DNA from: Symbiodinium kawagutii
Taxonomy: Eukaryota; Sar; Dinophyceae; Suessiales; Symbiodiniaceae
Direction: 5' to 3'
Assembly (NCBI GenBank): GCA_009767595.1
Contig: VSDK01024135.1
Span: 110,341 to 174,340, forward strand
Length of the DNA stretch: 64,000 bases
Part shown: piece by piece, positions 36,097-48,100 of the stretch
Layout of the letters: each line of letters begins with the position of its first letter
Numbering within the stretch: position 1 is the stretch's first letter
Made by a program: the position numbers and the translations under genes
Notes under the pieces: model-generated
Seen by the model: the letters and a program-made list of their open reading frames with translations, nothing else
Databases searched by the model: none
What the model was told of the DNA's origin: nothing

Positions 36097-39000
36097 AAGA
36101 GAAAGAAAAAGAGAAAGAGAAGGAGAAGGAGAAGCACACGAATAAGGAGCAAGACACAGCGAAGAGAAAGAGAAAGGGAAAGGTTGAGGTAGGGAGAAAG
36201 AAATGGCGGAGACGGGAGCAAGGGAGGCCCTTAGCTTCTTGGCATGGCATTTTGCTTCATCTCAACTCATTTTGTTGATAGGCTGATAGGCCCGGCGGCG
36301 CGGGCCCGCAATGCAATTTTGCGGTTCAGGCCATGACGGTAGCAAAGATGCTACCTTGTCCCCACCACCCCCAAACTGCTTGCTCAGTGGCACCTCCAAA
36401 GTCCGCATTCCCCTACAGAATGTGGGATCGCGAGTTCTGGTAGTGCAAAACATGTAAACGTCGGAAAAGGTCCGCGGTTCTCGCGAGTAATGAGTTACAT
36501 AAACAGCTCCCTCCATTCGTCTTTCAAGCCACGGAATGTTGAGCCTCCCCATCAAAATGCTGGGATCCCTGCGGATTTGGGGGCAGGAGAAGTGAAATTT
36601 TGATTGAGTTGAGGATGGGGAGCATGGGCTTGCCTGTCGAAAAAAAAAAGTTTTGCCTCCGCTGATTTCCATCCATCAACTTTTCCCATAGGGTTTCTGC
36701 CAATGTTTGCTGAGGTGTAAATATCCGTTAGGATGTGTACAGAGGACGCCACTATCCAAATTCATTTGGTATTCTGACGAACTGCTTGAATTTTAACAGA
36801 ACGAGGTTGACGGGTGTAGGGTATGATTACGCATGATTATGCATGAGAGATTATTTATTTGTATAATGTAATGTAATGTAATGGGTGCATGTATTCGAAC
36901 ATGGGCCGGATCGCAGCAAAAGTTACTGGTATTGGATGCGCCAAATTTCCAACCACGTCTTGCATTTCAAATTGTGTTTCCTAAAAGTGTGGCCAAGGCC
37001 ATGCATTGTGGCCCTTACACATCCCCAGCTTCGCACTGCAGATTTTAGCGAAACATGTTGAAATATATTCAACATGCACACCAGCAAATTTTGACATTGA
37101 TGCGCCAGCTGTCAATGTATGCCCATTGTGGATTATTCGACGCAGGCCAGCTGTATTGGCTGTATTGACTTGTTTTGGGTTTTTGCCAGCCAGCGCAGCG
37201 CATCAGGTCTCAAACTGCGACTTAAGCGCGCCTGCATCAGATTTGTTCCGCTTGTTGAGTACTTGCGATCATGTTGGTAGCATCTTGGCCGCAAATTCCA
37301 ACCTCACTGGGGAGTTGCCAAACTTGGATCCGCTGCCGCCGACGATGTTGGGGAAATTCAGCCGTGCAATTGCATTCACGAGTGCTCTTGCGACTTCACT
37401 GGAAGTCCTGGACCTTTCAAAGAACGACCTTAGCTTCGTAGCAGCCATCCCAGCTGCCATCCGCAAAATTGATTTGGTTTCAAATCAGCACCCTCTTCAA
37501 TTTGCCGAAGGTGTGTTGACCAGAGCCACCAGAACACAAGTTTTCATTGACTTGCGTGGTAACAATTTGGACCAGAGTGCAATGAAGGAACTCAATGCAT
37601 TACTCGCAGACGGAACCTTGAAGAAGACTGCAGAGAGAACATTCACTGAGAGAACGGTTGCTGGTTCTGAAAGAGGCTACAGTTGCTATGATCTTGACCA
37701 GACGAATATCAAGTTTCAAATCACGCCGTCGAAAGTCTTGCCAGACCAGTGGTGCACTTGCCTCGAGGGTTGGAGTGGCACCGGGATCAACTGCACAAAA
37801 TGCCCTGAGAATACCTACAGCGACAAAACTGGTTTGGAAAGCTGCTCCAAATGCCCAGCAAACACTACAGGCCCTTCAGGCGCCAAATCTGTGCACGACT
37901 GCGAATGCCAGTCTGGGACGCTGCGGCAGGTAGAGGAGGTTTGGTTTTGCGGGTGTCCCAGTGGGCATGCACGGCTACAGGATTCTTGTGTACCATGTCA
38001 TGACTCTTAGTCTTGTGGCAAGAGTACCTACCATTTTCATTTCCTTTTATGTCTCTCCGGTTCAGATGTTTGATTCGTCCGTAGTTTTTGCACGTGCGCG
38101 ATAATTAAGGAACGTAACTTGAACTGTTCCAGCTCTGTGACAACTGCCCATTCTGCGCGGCCTCTTCGGGGCTTCGCTCGTTTGGAACCAAATGCGACCA
38201 AAGCCTATGAATGCCTCGCCAAAGATCGTTGTCCTGCTCAGAGTGCCTCGGGCCTCGGCTGCGCAAGAGGATCCTCAGTTGTAATTGAATGGAAGCAACT
38301 TTTGTTGTTTTTGAATTATTTCAGGTTCCCATCATGCTTTCCAGGTCCCCAAGCTTGTGAAGCGGGGTTTTCTCGAATCAGTTTCCCAAGTATAAATTTC
38401 GCAAGTCAAGTTCCAAAGCAGGGCGACAGATTCGCAAGGAAGGCTCTCGAATCGGATCTGGTGTTTCCAAACAAGATTCGTTTGCAAGCAAGGCAGCAAG
38501 GTTCCAAACCAGGGTTGCTAAGCAAGCTCACTAGGTAAGGTTCTGAAGCAGCAGGTCGCAAGCAAGGTTTCCAAATCAAACTCTCAACTTGGTGCAAAAG
38601 AAGTGTTTTCAGGTGGTTCCCAAACGACAGGTTGAATAAATATAGGGCTGTGGATCAATACCCAAGGTTTTCAGCAAGGTTCCCATGTTCCCAAGCAGGC
38701 TGCAGGAGTAAGTATGGATCCTACTTGGATCCTGGGTTCGCGGAATGAGCTTCTCTTGATGCAGGTACAGATGCAGTGCAATGGGTTCCCATTCTCCTGC
38801 ATGTCTATTGCCATTGCCGCCTTGCCGTTGGGTATTTTCTCTTGGCTAATTTTTAGTTTGATGCTGGCTCTTGGACTGTAAGGCTACGATGGTCCTCTTT
38901 GCATGGGTTGCGGCACTACATACTTTGCTGCGAGTGGCTCATGTAAGAAGTGCACTGGGGGCGGGGTGCCCCCATGGCTGGTGAAAGTGTGTCTGTGCCT

Positions 39001-42000
39001 CACGCTGGCAGCCTCTATGTTGGTAGGGGCACTGGCCATCGCGTATTGCGTATACTCGTGGGACCCAGGTCAATGGGCAGGACGTCTGGCAGATGCAATT
39101 TTCGCTCCAGGTGCCTTGGGAAATTTGCAGAGGAAGTTGCTGAGGAGTGAAGCTCCGGTCTTACTCCAAATGGTCCAGCTTTGGGTTGTGCTGGCCGTCC
39201 TAGCCAGCAACAGCAATGAGACCCAAGATGATCAAGCTTCAAACAGCCGGTTTTGGGAATTGCCCTACCTGCAGCATGTCGAATTTGCTTTTGGCAGCTT
39301 CAGGGAGCTTCTTTACTTGCAGTGCTATTTTGGGGGCCGCAAAGTACGCCTTGCTTTGGCTCTCGTCTCACCTGTGGTGCCATTGCTTTTGCTCCTATGT
39401 TGCTTGGGCCTTGAAATTATCAAACCTGGTTCAGGAGACCGGTGGCAGACTGAAAGCATTCTATTGTGCTTAGATTGACTGGCGTTTGGTCATTTTTGGC
39501 CTGATTTGATTTTCGGCTTGAAACGGGCCAGGAGTCAACGCAGCCTTGAAGGTTCTAACGGTTTTCTTCATCGGCGGGGCTTCAAAGTGCTTCGCATTGC
39601 GAAGCTGCCAGCTCTTCGATGGAGGACTTGAGAAAGACTAAGGGCGAAGGCAGCAAGCATATTGAAGGGACTAGACAAGGCCATAGCAAATTCTAAAGCC
39701 TATGTGCAGATATGCAGCCCAGATGCTGGATGGCCTTGGTAACCCTGTTCCTATTCTCAGTTGTGCTGCACAACCTGGGCTTGCATCTGTGAGGTACCTC
39801 TCTCTCTATATATATTTATTTTGTATACATACATACATATGTTTATACTTAAATAAAAATATGTGTACATGTAAGCAAATTTGTTTGTTTATTAGTTTAT
39901 TATCAGTGATATATGTAATATATGTGCATCATCGATGATCTCCCATAACAGCCCCATACAGTGAAAGTCAGAACCTTCCTCTGATGACAAGGGTGATGGC
40001 ACTAAGGATGGTGATGATGAAGATGGAAATGGTGAAGAAAATGAGATCAAGAAGATTAAGAATGATAGGTCAGGAAGTAAGAAATGAAGCAGACGGCCGA
40101 GACAACAGAGAAAGACGAAGAGGGAGAAAGAGACGGACAAGAGGGAGAATGAGGAAGAAAGAAGCAGTTGATGATGATGATGATGATGATGACGACGCAT
40201 TTCATATTGCAGATTTGATACGGTCAGTAAGTGTAACATGTGGATAATTTTTGGTTTACCGAGAGCTGGCAGCCTTTGCCAGGCCGTTTGGGGTCAAGGC
40301 AAGCACCGGGCAACGTGCAAGGAGGCCGCAGGCTTGAGACGTCGGCTTTCCTGCGACAGCTGCCGGACCTCTATTGCGACCAAGAGGTTCCATGGGCCAA
40401 GGCATCGCCAGAGCACAAACTTGCCAGGGCCCAAAGATAAGTAGCTGCGTGTGATGAAAAGCATTTCCGCTCTCATGGAATGAATCCAATTCATGGTGAT
40501 TTGTTTTCCAAGTCTTTGTTTCCTCAAGTGTCGGTTGAGGTTTGGGCCGTTTTTTGGCCGTGCGCTGTATGCTATGGCATTCTGGTACCCTGCTTCTTGC
40601 TCTACCTCTACATGCGGCAGCATGTGTTTTTGCGCTACTGCCGAGCACCCTTGGAAATCAGCCCTGGCACCAAAAATGAGAAGCATCTCGAAGTTGGCTT
40701 GGAGGACAGGCTGAATTCCGGACATTCTCCCTTGCACGTCCTTATTGTTGATACATTCAGTCCCGGTGTTTTGTGTTTTGTGGAGGCGGAGGTTGTGCAC
40801 TCCCCCATATCTCTTCCATTTCATCGATCAGGTGCGTCATTTGTTTAGTGTGCCTAAAAATCAGGAGAAGATGCAGAAGCGGCGAGTGGTGGCAGCGGCC
40901 GTCGCTTATGTTGCCATGCTACCGGAAGGCGAAGTAGAACTTCAACTGCGCGAAGGGAAGGGGAGACCTGGCTCGTCAGATCTGTTTGAAGTCCAGTCAC
41001 AGATGATCATGAGAATGGCTTCAGTTATCAGATGCTTTTGCATGAATGATGCATTCATTGCAGAGACTTGCGGAGGGTCTTTATCAGGTTTTTTGTCGAG
41101 CTCCGAGGATCGTCATGATTTTGGATAATATGGACCAGTCTGACGGTGCAGTTCAGCTTGAAGCCACTTGTCACAATTTTTGTTTGTACTCGGCCATGGT
41201 CCAGAGCCATGCCTTCGTGGTGGCAAGTTGACAGTAGGGAAACGGCTGCCAAGGCGGATGCTGCAAATTCTCAATTCCAGACGGAGTCTGCGAAGCTTCG
41301 GCACCATGCGATCGCAGAGATGCTGCTCGAACACTCCGTCCTCGAAGAATTGGATGAGGCAAACAGCATCTCGGCCTCGCAAATGAGCATGGTCACGTTT
41401 TCTGCATTGGCTTGTTCCTTGCAAACTAGAACATCCAGAACCGTTCTTAACTAGCTTTCAATGATGAAGGGCAGCTTGGAAGCGAAACTGCCAGCTACAA
41501 AAGCTTTTCCCGGTTGAAAAAAGCAAGAGAGAGAGAGAGAGAGTGCGAGCTGGAGATGTCCAAGATCAAATATAGAAAGGAAAAGCTAGAAACTTTTGTC
41601 AAGCGGGGTACCGAGTTCTATAGAATCAGAGAAAGCTTAACAGAAAGCAGAAAAGTCCATCATTAGAAGCTATTAAAAAGAGAAGCCTTCCCCTTTCACT
41701 GCTTACATTCCACTCCAACTGCCGGTGCCACTCCGCAAGCTTGTGGAAAGCAACAGTCATCCTTTTGCCCCACGACGCAGCCAATTTATTTTTGTCCTTT
41801 GCTCGTGTCCAGCGAGAAGTGCAGCTGAGGAATCTTGCTAGGTGCCAAAGAAACGCTCTTCAAGTATGCAGCTTGGCCCGAGGAATGTGAGTGGCATGTG
41901 AGTGTAACATTGTTGATGTCGAAGAGCGCCTCGCTGTGCAGCTTTTGGAGCTAGATAACCTGCTTTGACCCCAGGCTACATGCAGGGAGTTGTGGATGGA

Positions 42001-43000
42001 AGTAGTGCAGAAATTGGTTGCGGTGGCCTTGGTAAAGGTGCCTTGGCCAAACCCATGGTGTTCTGAATTTTGTTTTCGAGCTCTGGGGCTCACCTGAAGG
42101 AATGATCGGAACAATCCAGTTGCAGATGGAGAGATCACTAGAGATCAGCTTTTCCCAAATCCCAAGGTTGTCTCAGCTGCCCAAGTAGCCTCAAACTTGG
42201 ACAAGCAGGAGCCTTGCCGCATGTGTTTTGCTTGGGGAGGGAGGTGGCTTGGAAACTAAACCAAAAGAAGGGTTGGTTGAAGCTGATGATGTCAAGGTGG
42301 AAGTCTACATTTTGAAATGAAATGTTCTATGGGTTGTAATGCTTGGCCGCACCACCAAGTCAACCTGCTTGGTGGGCTCTGAGCCAGGGTGTGGGCGCAG
42401 GTAGCTTTGTTTTGCAGATGGTTTCTACAGGAACCGTCTTGGGCCCGTGGCTGTACCATGGCACTATTTCTAAGTCACTGCCCGGCACCGCTCCTCCTAC
42501 CAACCAAAAGATTGTCTGCTGTAGGAGCAGCTATGTTCACAAGCAACTTACGGTTTGTTTCCCTTTGTGACTTCAAGAGATGAGCCATGAGCTACTTTTT
42601 GCATGCAGCGAGCCCGATGGCTCCGCATCAGAGAATTTCTCGCAATTGTCACTTCCCCTCCACGTACCATCTCCACAGAACTTGTATTGGGCATGGCCTG
42701 GAATCTTCACAAAGATTTGTAAAACTAACATGGTCGAACAAAAGCAGCTTGCGGACCTTCAGGTCGCTTCAGATATTTTCAGGCGGTTTCAGGTCTTCCC
42801 AACACTTTTTTTTTTATCGCGCAGAATCGACACTGTGCTTTGGGACACGCTCTTCAGGACTTGTACACTTCCCTTGCAAAGGTGATTGCTATTACCCTGG
42901 CACTGGCCGGGACGGTGTGGATGGTGCGGCCCTATGCTCAGCCACAGGCCTGCAAGAGCCACCGCACCCAAATTGGTAGTTGCAGTTGTAGCAGTATGGT
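33753..43000 (+). CDS. Leucine-rich repeat, cysteine-rich, multi-pass membrane protein (large multi-exon gene, ends approximate)
   Basis: Receptor-like architecture. The first clear exon, 33753-35416, has a plant-LRR-like N-cap (KKVLLAFRFEEDD, then CDWPGIICEGNCVVGFEL), probably with a 75-nt in-frame intron at 33822-33896. About 18 leucine-rich repeats with a 23-residue period follow (L..L.LS.T.V.GDI..F). A 13-codon exon, 35589-35627, leads to 37207-38010, with more LRRs and a Cys-rich region resembling ephrin-receptor-like repeats (CPENTYSDKTGLESCSKCPA). A further Cys-rich exon ends at 38269 with a GA donor. Exon 38883 onward adds CMGCGTTYFAASGSCKKC and hydrophobic helices (VCLCLTLAASMLVGALAIAY, ALALVSPVVPLLLLLCCLGL). 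More hydrophobic exons lie at 39532 (LKVLTVFFIGGASK), about 39713, 40528-40711 (CYGILVPCFLLYLYM) and near 42870 (VIAITLALAGTVW). Ligand and role unknown. The start codon is not found and the 3' end is approximate. Confidence 0.65.
35828..36190. repeat. Polypurine GA-rich tract
   Basis: About 360 bp of nearly uninterrupted purines on + (GAGA, GAAA and GGCA words), with pyrimidines almost absent until about 36133. It lies in a long intron of the LRR gene. Frames through it encode only Glu/Arg/Lys or Ser/Leu runs and are not genes. Such a tract can form triplex DNA and is prone to slippage. Confidence 0.95.
39984..40200. repeat. Purine-rich and GAT-repeat tract in an intron
   Basis: Mostly A and G on +, ending with about nine GAT units at 40166-40195. 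It lies between two coding segments of the LRR/membrane gene. The frame that reads DDDDDDDDD is a consequence of the repeat. Confidence 0.8.
41526..41542. repeat. Short GA dinucleotide repeat
   Basis: A run of about eight GA units within an intron or the 3' region of the LRR/membrane gene. Confidence 0.85.
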
Positions 43001-43270
43001 GAATTCCCTGGGCAGGTGAGCGATCTTCAAATTTGCTGCTTTCTGAGCTCCTTGGCGGTACAAAGCGGGTTCGTACTAGACAAAAAACGCAAGGCATAAG
43101 ATGTCGGTAAAGCAGCCGACATTTGCGCAAAGAAGAATGGGCGTGGCACAAGGCATGCAGCGAAATATTCGTGAGAGATCCAGCTGTTAATAACCTCCCC
43201 AGCTTGTTTATGGTAAATCACAAGGTAATGATTTTACGCTTAAGCTGATGGTGGTTGATTTATAGAATGG

Positions 43271-43452
43271 GCTAACGCCCAGGTGCCGCCGACCCCCCTT
43301 TCTAAGAGCTGGTGTGAGCGAGGACTGAGCCTGGTATATCACAGCTGGTGTTAGCCCCGGGAGTTGCCTTGGAAAGCCTCAGCTCCTATCTCTGCCATAG
43401 CAAGCTCAGACTCTTACAAAAGAAAGGGGGTCGGCGGCACCTGGGCGTTAGC
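43271..43452. repeat. Inverted repeat, 33-bp arms, at the left edge of the repeat array
   Basis: The left arm 43271-43303 (GCTAACGCCCAGGTGCCGCC...) pairs with the right arm 43421-43452, which is its reverse complement except for one G fewer in a G run. The spacer is about 117 bp. The right arm runs directly into the tandem array. It could be the terminal structure of a non-autonomous element. Confidence 0.85.
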
Positions 43453-44757
43453 CGGGCCCGGCGAACAACGCGCGCGCACGCCCTTAAAAGCAGGTGGCTG
43501 TGGCTTAGGTGCCTGCGGCTCAGGGTTGCCATGTGCAGAGCTGCAGAAGATGTAGGAAGGCCGCAGAAGATGTGAGAGGCTTGTGGTGCAGTCGGCCAGA
43601 AACACAGAAGATGAGTTGGAAGCTACGGCAAGGCACGGTGGGAGGCCTGTGGGAGGGTTTGGGTCCCGCCAAACTGGCTGTGGCTGAGGTGCCCATCTCC
43701 AGGGCTGCATACCATGTAGCCCTTAAAAGCAGATGGCTGTGGCTTAGGTGGGTGCGGCTCAGGTTGCCATGTGCAGAGCTGCAGAAGATGTGGGAAGGCC
43801 ACAGAAGATGTGAGAAGCTTGTGGCGCAGTCGACCACAAACAGAGAGAATGAATTGGAAGCTAGGGCAAGGCACGGTGGGAGGCCTGTGGGAGGGTTTGG
43901 GTCCCGCCAAACGGCAATCTCGGACGCCCTCAAAAGCACACATGGCTGTGGCTTATAGGTGCCCATCTGCAGGGCTGCATAACATGCAGGAGGCCTGTGG
44001 AAAGCTTTGGGGCCCGGCGAACAACACGCGCACACGCCCTTAAAAGCAGATGGCTGTGGCTTAGGTGCCTGCGGCTCAGGTTGCCATGTGCAGAGCTGCA
44101 GAAGATGTGGGAAGGCCACAGAAGATGTGAGAAGCTTGTGGCGCAGTCGACCGCAAACAGAGAAAATGAATTGGAAGCTAGGGCAAGGCACGGTGGGAGG
44201 CCTGTGGGAGGGTTTGGGTCCCGCCAAACGGCAATCTCGGACGCCCTCAAAAGCACACATGGCTGTGGCTTAGGTGCCCATCTGCAGGGCTGCATAACAT
44301 GTAGGAGGCCTGTGGAAAGCTTTGGGGCCCGGCGAACAGCGCGCGCACACGCCCTTAAAAGCAGATGGCTGTGGCTTAGGTGCCTGCGGCTCAGGTTGCC
44401 ATGTGCAGAGCTGCAGAAGATGTGGGAAGGCCGCAGAAGATGTGAAGGCCTGTGGGAGGGTTTGGGTCCCGCCAAACGGCAATCTCGGACGCCCTCAAAA
44501 GCACACATGGCTGTGGCTTAGGTGCCCATCTGCAGGGCTGCATAACATGTAGGAGGCCTGTGGAAAGCTTTGGGGCCCGGCGAACAGCGCGCGCACACGC
44601 CCTTAAAAGCAGATGGCTGTGGCTTAGGTGCCTGCGGCTCAGGTTGCCATGTGCAGAGCTGCAGAAGATGTAGGAAGGCCGCAGAAGATGTGACTGGCTT
44701 GTGGTGCAGTTGGCCAGCAACACAGAAGATGAGTTGGAAGCTACGGCAAGGCACGGT
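43453..44757. repeat. Tandem array of about 240-317 bp units
   Basis: The phrase CCCTTAAAAGCAG recurs at 43481, 43720, 44037, 44352 and 44600, giving spacings of 239, 317, 315 and 248 bp. Each unit contains the same blocks: GGCTGTGGCTTAGGTGCC, a GTGCAGAGCTGCAGAAGATG stretch, GGAGGCCTGTGG and a CCCGGCGAAC block. Shorter units lack internal blocks. Long open frames on both strands repeat the same peptide and are products of the array. The four complete units are highly similar to one another, so expansion looks recent. Confidence 0.92.
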
Positions 44758-44781
44758 AACGTTCCACGCCTCCGGCGGTCC

Positions 44782-44818
44782 CAGGCGCCGCCCCTGCCTT
44801 GGCGTAGGCAGGGGTCGG
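44782..44818. repeat. GC-rich hairpin at the right edge of the array
   Basis: CCGCCCCTGCC (from about 44789) faces GGCAGGGGTCGG across an 8-nt loop, giving a strong stem-loop. Its GCCGCC/GGCGG words are like those in the inverted repeat at the left edge, so the two may be matching ends. Confidence 0.75.
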
Positions 44819-44983
44819 CGGATATGGATCCCTCGTGATGAAAGAATATGCCAGGCATAAGATATGACTTGGAGAGCAGATGCAACAGTTGTGGTCGGTT
44901 CTCTGTCCAAATCAAATTAAGGCATCCTTGGGCAATTTTCCAGCCAAGGCCTCTCGATCTCAGCAGTGGGATTCGTATTTCAG

Positions 44984-46119
44984 ATGGCTTGGCTCAGCCG
45001 CGTAGCGCTAGTGATGCCGCTGCTGCTGGCTGCTGGACATGCATTGCAACCAGACAGCCCGGAGAGCTTGGCATGGCGCCTGTGGGAAGATCTGATGGAG
45101 GTTCCAAAGGAGCCACTGGGGATCGGGCCTAGTGTGAAGGAGGGAATACTGATTGGTAAATGGTCTGACGCCAAATGAAGAGCACGTTTGGACAGTCCTC
45201 GGTTTCACTTGCTGATGCTTTGGCTCCTTCCCAAAACCATGATTTTGCATGATTTTCTTTGGCTTGCGTTTCCGTTCTATGTGGGGATGCCTTCAGGTAC
45301 ATCCCTGGTCCCATTTGGGTCTGACTTGTTTAGGTTTGCCTCCTTGTTCTCCGACTTGGTTCGAGAGCTGATGTAATTTGTGGTGTGCATCCAACACTTC
45401 TTTGTTGACAGATGGGAGGCGAGTAGGGGACAAGAAAAACAATTGCTTTACTTGGCGTGACCCCCGCCATCACATACCAATGTAAGACAATTTCTGGCAC
45501 ATGTTTTGACATTCTCTGCGTTTGTGACAGTAGTTTGCCACAGAATGCTGGACAGGATGGACCCGTCTTTGTCCAGGGCCAGTCTCCAGTCTCACGCCTT
45601 TCTTTTTGTTTGCAGCCGTCCCCTCACTGTACATAGACCGTGGGCGAACGGTGTCGGCGCATCAGAGAACTGATTGGCTCTGAGCTTTAGGGGTCACTTT
45701 GCCCTTTGATACTGATCTTGTTCTGCTTTCCCTCGCTCCTTGCTGATATTATGTCTGGCACGCGTACTGGTGTTCTATCTCACATGTCTTCCGGCATTCT
45801 TTCCCGCACTGGGATCACAGCTTGTGGTATACCATTTGGGGCTGCGGTATAGTATTTGGATCTGGCAGGGCCCACTGGGATCTGAAGCGGTAGATGTGGT
45901 TTGGGTCCAGCAGCGCCCACCGGGCTAGTACATGTCAGAGATAAATGTTATCTCACAAGCCATTGCTGTCAGGATAAGAACCTTCCCGCTGACTTCAAAG
46001 AGAAGGCAGCACAGAGGAAGCAAGATGGTCTGCCAACGAAGGAAGGAGAGAGTTTCGTTGTGAACCTTGGCCGACCGCACTTGATTCCTGTTCGTTTCAG
46101 GCCTAAGGGTGAAGACTGA
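44984..46119 (+). CDS. Candidate secreted protein, signal peptide exon plus short downstream exons
   Basis: ATG at 44984 opens a clear signal-peptide-like start: MAWLSRVALVMPLLLAAGHA, with a basic residue, a hydrophobic core and small residues at the likely cleavage site. A mature segment follows (SPESLAWRLWEDLMEV). The first exon probably ends at 45155 before GTAAAT. It joins in phase to 45297-45332 (GTSLVPFGSDLF) and perhaps to 45616 onward (RPLTVHRPWANG). A further possible exon at about 45978-46119 (LPADFKEKAAQRKQDGLP, FVVNLGRPHLIPVRF) ends in a stop. The first exon is fairly convincing; the rest is tentative. No family is recognised. An AG directly before the ATG means 44984 could instead be an internal exon. 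Confidence 0.4.
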
Positions 46120-47230
46120 CCCGCACGAAGTGCAGCATGGAAAAAAGCATGCTGTGAGGTCCAACCTGTGGCAACGAAAGGCTGTGAGGATTTTTCTCCT
46201 TCCAAACAAGTATTTTGCGGTCTCCGGTCTTTGGTTGAGAATTTGTCCCACCACAGGCCCTGGAGATTCTGCTGTTCTGTGCGTAAGTTCCACATGAAGG
46301 TCCTACTTTTTCTCGACATTGTGACTGTAAGCCAGGATTGTGCAGAACAAACATCTTACTGTATGCAGCATTGGGAATCCCGTTTGCTTTCTTTTCTGAA
46401 GCAGACAGCCTTATTTGTACAACTAACGGGTTCTTCCCTGTTTCAACACGATGTTGAGGTACAGCTTTGGTACGGCAAATCGTTGGTTTTTCAGTCATTG
46501 ACTTTTTTTTGGAAGCTCTTTGCAAATGGCTTCCACATGTTTTCTGTCCGTTGAGTTTTGCCAGCCCTAGAGTCATGCTATCCTTGTGAAATTATGAACC
46601 TCTGTCCCTACCTGCTTTCCTTCCTTTCTTCCGTGCCTCTTCCTTCTTGACAGTTGTTTCTGTGTTTCGCAGCACCCAAAACTCGCATCAGGCACTTGCT
46701 GCCATTGAAGTCGCATACCGACCAGATTGAATTCAAACCATTCAAGCAACTTATTCTCAGTTCTCTTAAAGCATGATTTTGGAAGGAGCAGAAATACCCC
46801 AGAGAGATCGTTGGTCCCATGAGGTGGAACACCAGAAACCATTTGCTTTCTGTCTTTGAGAGCCGGTGATTTCTTTGGCAGCCCCCACCGGCCAAGAAGC
46901 ACGACTTCGCAGATATGCCAGGTTTCCATTTTGTACCACTGGGATCGTATGCAGGGCTTTTTTCAAGAAAATGTTCAGTGCAACTCAATCATTTCAACTC
47001 ATGCCATCCACCTATGTGTCTACACGTTTGCAGGTGTGCTTTTTCGTTCACTCTAAATGTATATTTGTCCATGCATGTCCTCGATACACATCCTGCATAC
47101 ATCTCAACACTATTCACCGGCGATCATCATTGGAGCAATAGTCATGAAACATACTGTAACGAGCATTATAAACCACCAAAAACAATTAGTTAACGTACCA
47201 TTAAGATTCGTTCATCATCAATTGGCCACC
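46120..47230. other. Stretch with no supported gene
   Basis: Short frames on both strands lack domains. The DNA becomes noticeably richer in A+T toward 47 kb and stays so to the window end. Confidence 0.4.
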
Positions 47231-47404
47231 ATGGAAAAAACTAGTCAACCCTCAAGTAACCACCCAGAAGCATCTTTCACAGTGATAGGGATGGTTGATG
47301 ACAGTTGTACCTTGTTGTTTTGGAGCCGGCAGTGCCACGCTGCTTTTGTGCACCACAGTGTCGTAAGGGACAATCCCCACTGCTTGCTGATGCCATTGGG
47401 ATCG
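47231..47404 (+). CDS. Candidate first exon, hypothetical
   Basis: ATG at 47231 sits in GCCACCATGG, a strong eukaryotic start context. The 58-codon frame (MEKTSQPSSNHPEASFTVIG, LLFWSRQCHAAFVHHS) ends at a GTGAGC donor. A second piece at 47628-47689 (RCMYVQPSSRHNATYSRLST), bounded by CAG and GTGAGT, is in matching phase. The next exon candidate (near 48096) does not join in frame. Either a separate small gene or the 5' end of the large gene at 48101 with a missing piece. Confidence 0.35.
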
Positions 47405-48100
47405 GTGAGCGTTGTTCAGGTGTCTGGTATTTCACTATGCCTGAGTCACCGAAACATATTTACCCAATTGTTCCAGAGTGATAATTCATTTTGATTTATG
47501 TGGCTAAGATGTGTGTTGCAGATGCAACAATTTCATTTTTTTTTACTAGTCTGTACTCGATACAAGTTATTTTTTTCTTGAAGAGTTTTTTTTTCGTCAT
47601 CTAACATGTCAAGAAAAGATTTTGCAGCAGCGATGCATGTATGTTCAACCTAGTTCAAGGCATAATGCCACATATTCTAGACTGTCAACGGTGAGTCATG
47701 AATGTGCAGTGCCGAGAATTGGGCAAGTGGTTTTGTGCTATCGTATCAGAAAAAAACATAGTAGTAACCTGATATGTTTGACAGTTTCGTGCAGAAAGCA
47801 ATGCAAAGATCAATCAACCAACACTTTCTTTCTTGGCTTCAGCTGAGATGAAGAGACCTATGATCATCGACAGGCAAAAAAAACACACCGAGTGTTTGCC
47901 ACAAGAAATCCAAAATTTCATTTTTGATAACATATGTTTTTGCACATAGATGGTTGAAACATATGATTAGAAAGTACGACTGCATATGTCCATGGTGATA
48001 CCTTCAAAACGAAAAATGAACGCAATCAATGTTGGATGTCGAAATCTTTCTTTTCTCACACTGTTTCATTGGCGCGTGCTCTTCATTGTTTCCAGCTGCC

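Noticed and set aside
35691-36278. Glu/Arg/Lys-rich frames and Ser/Leu-rich minus frames
   Set aside because: They are translations of the polypurine tract in all frames.
43348-44915. Several overlapping repeated frames on both strands, up to 246 codons
   Set aside because: Each is the same peptide repeated by the tandem DNA array, open on both strands, with no natural domain.
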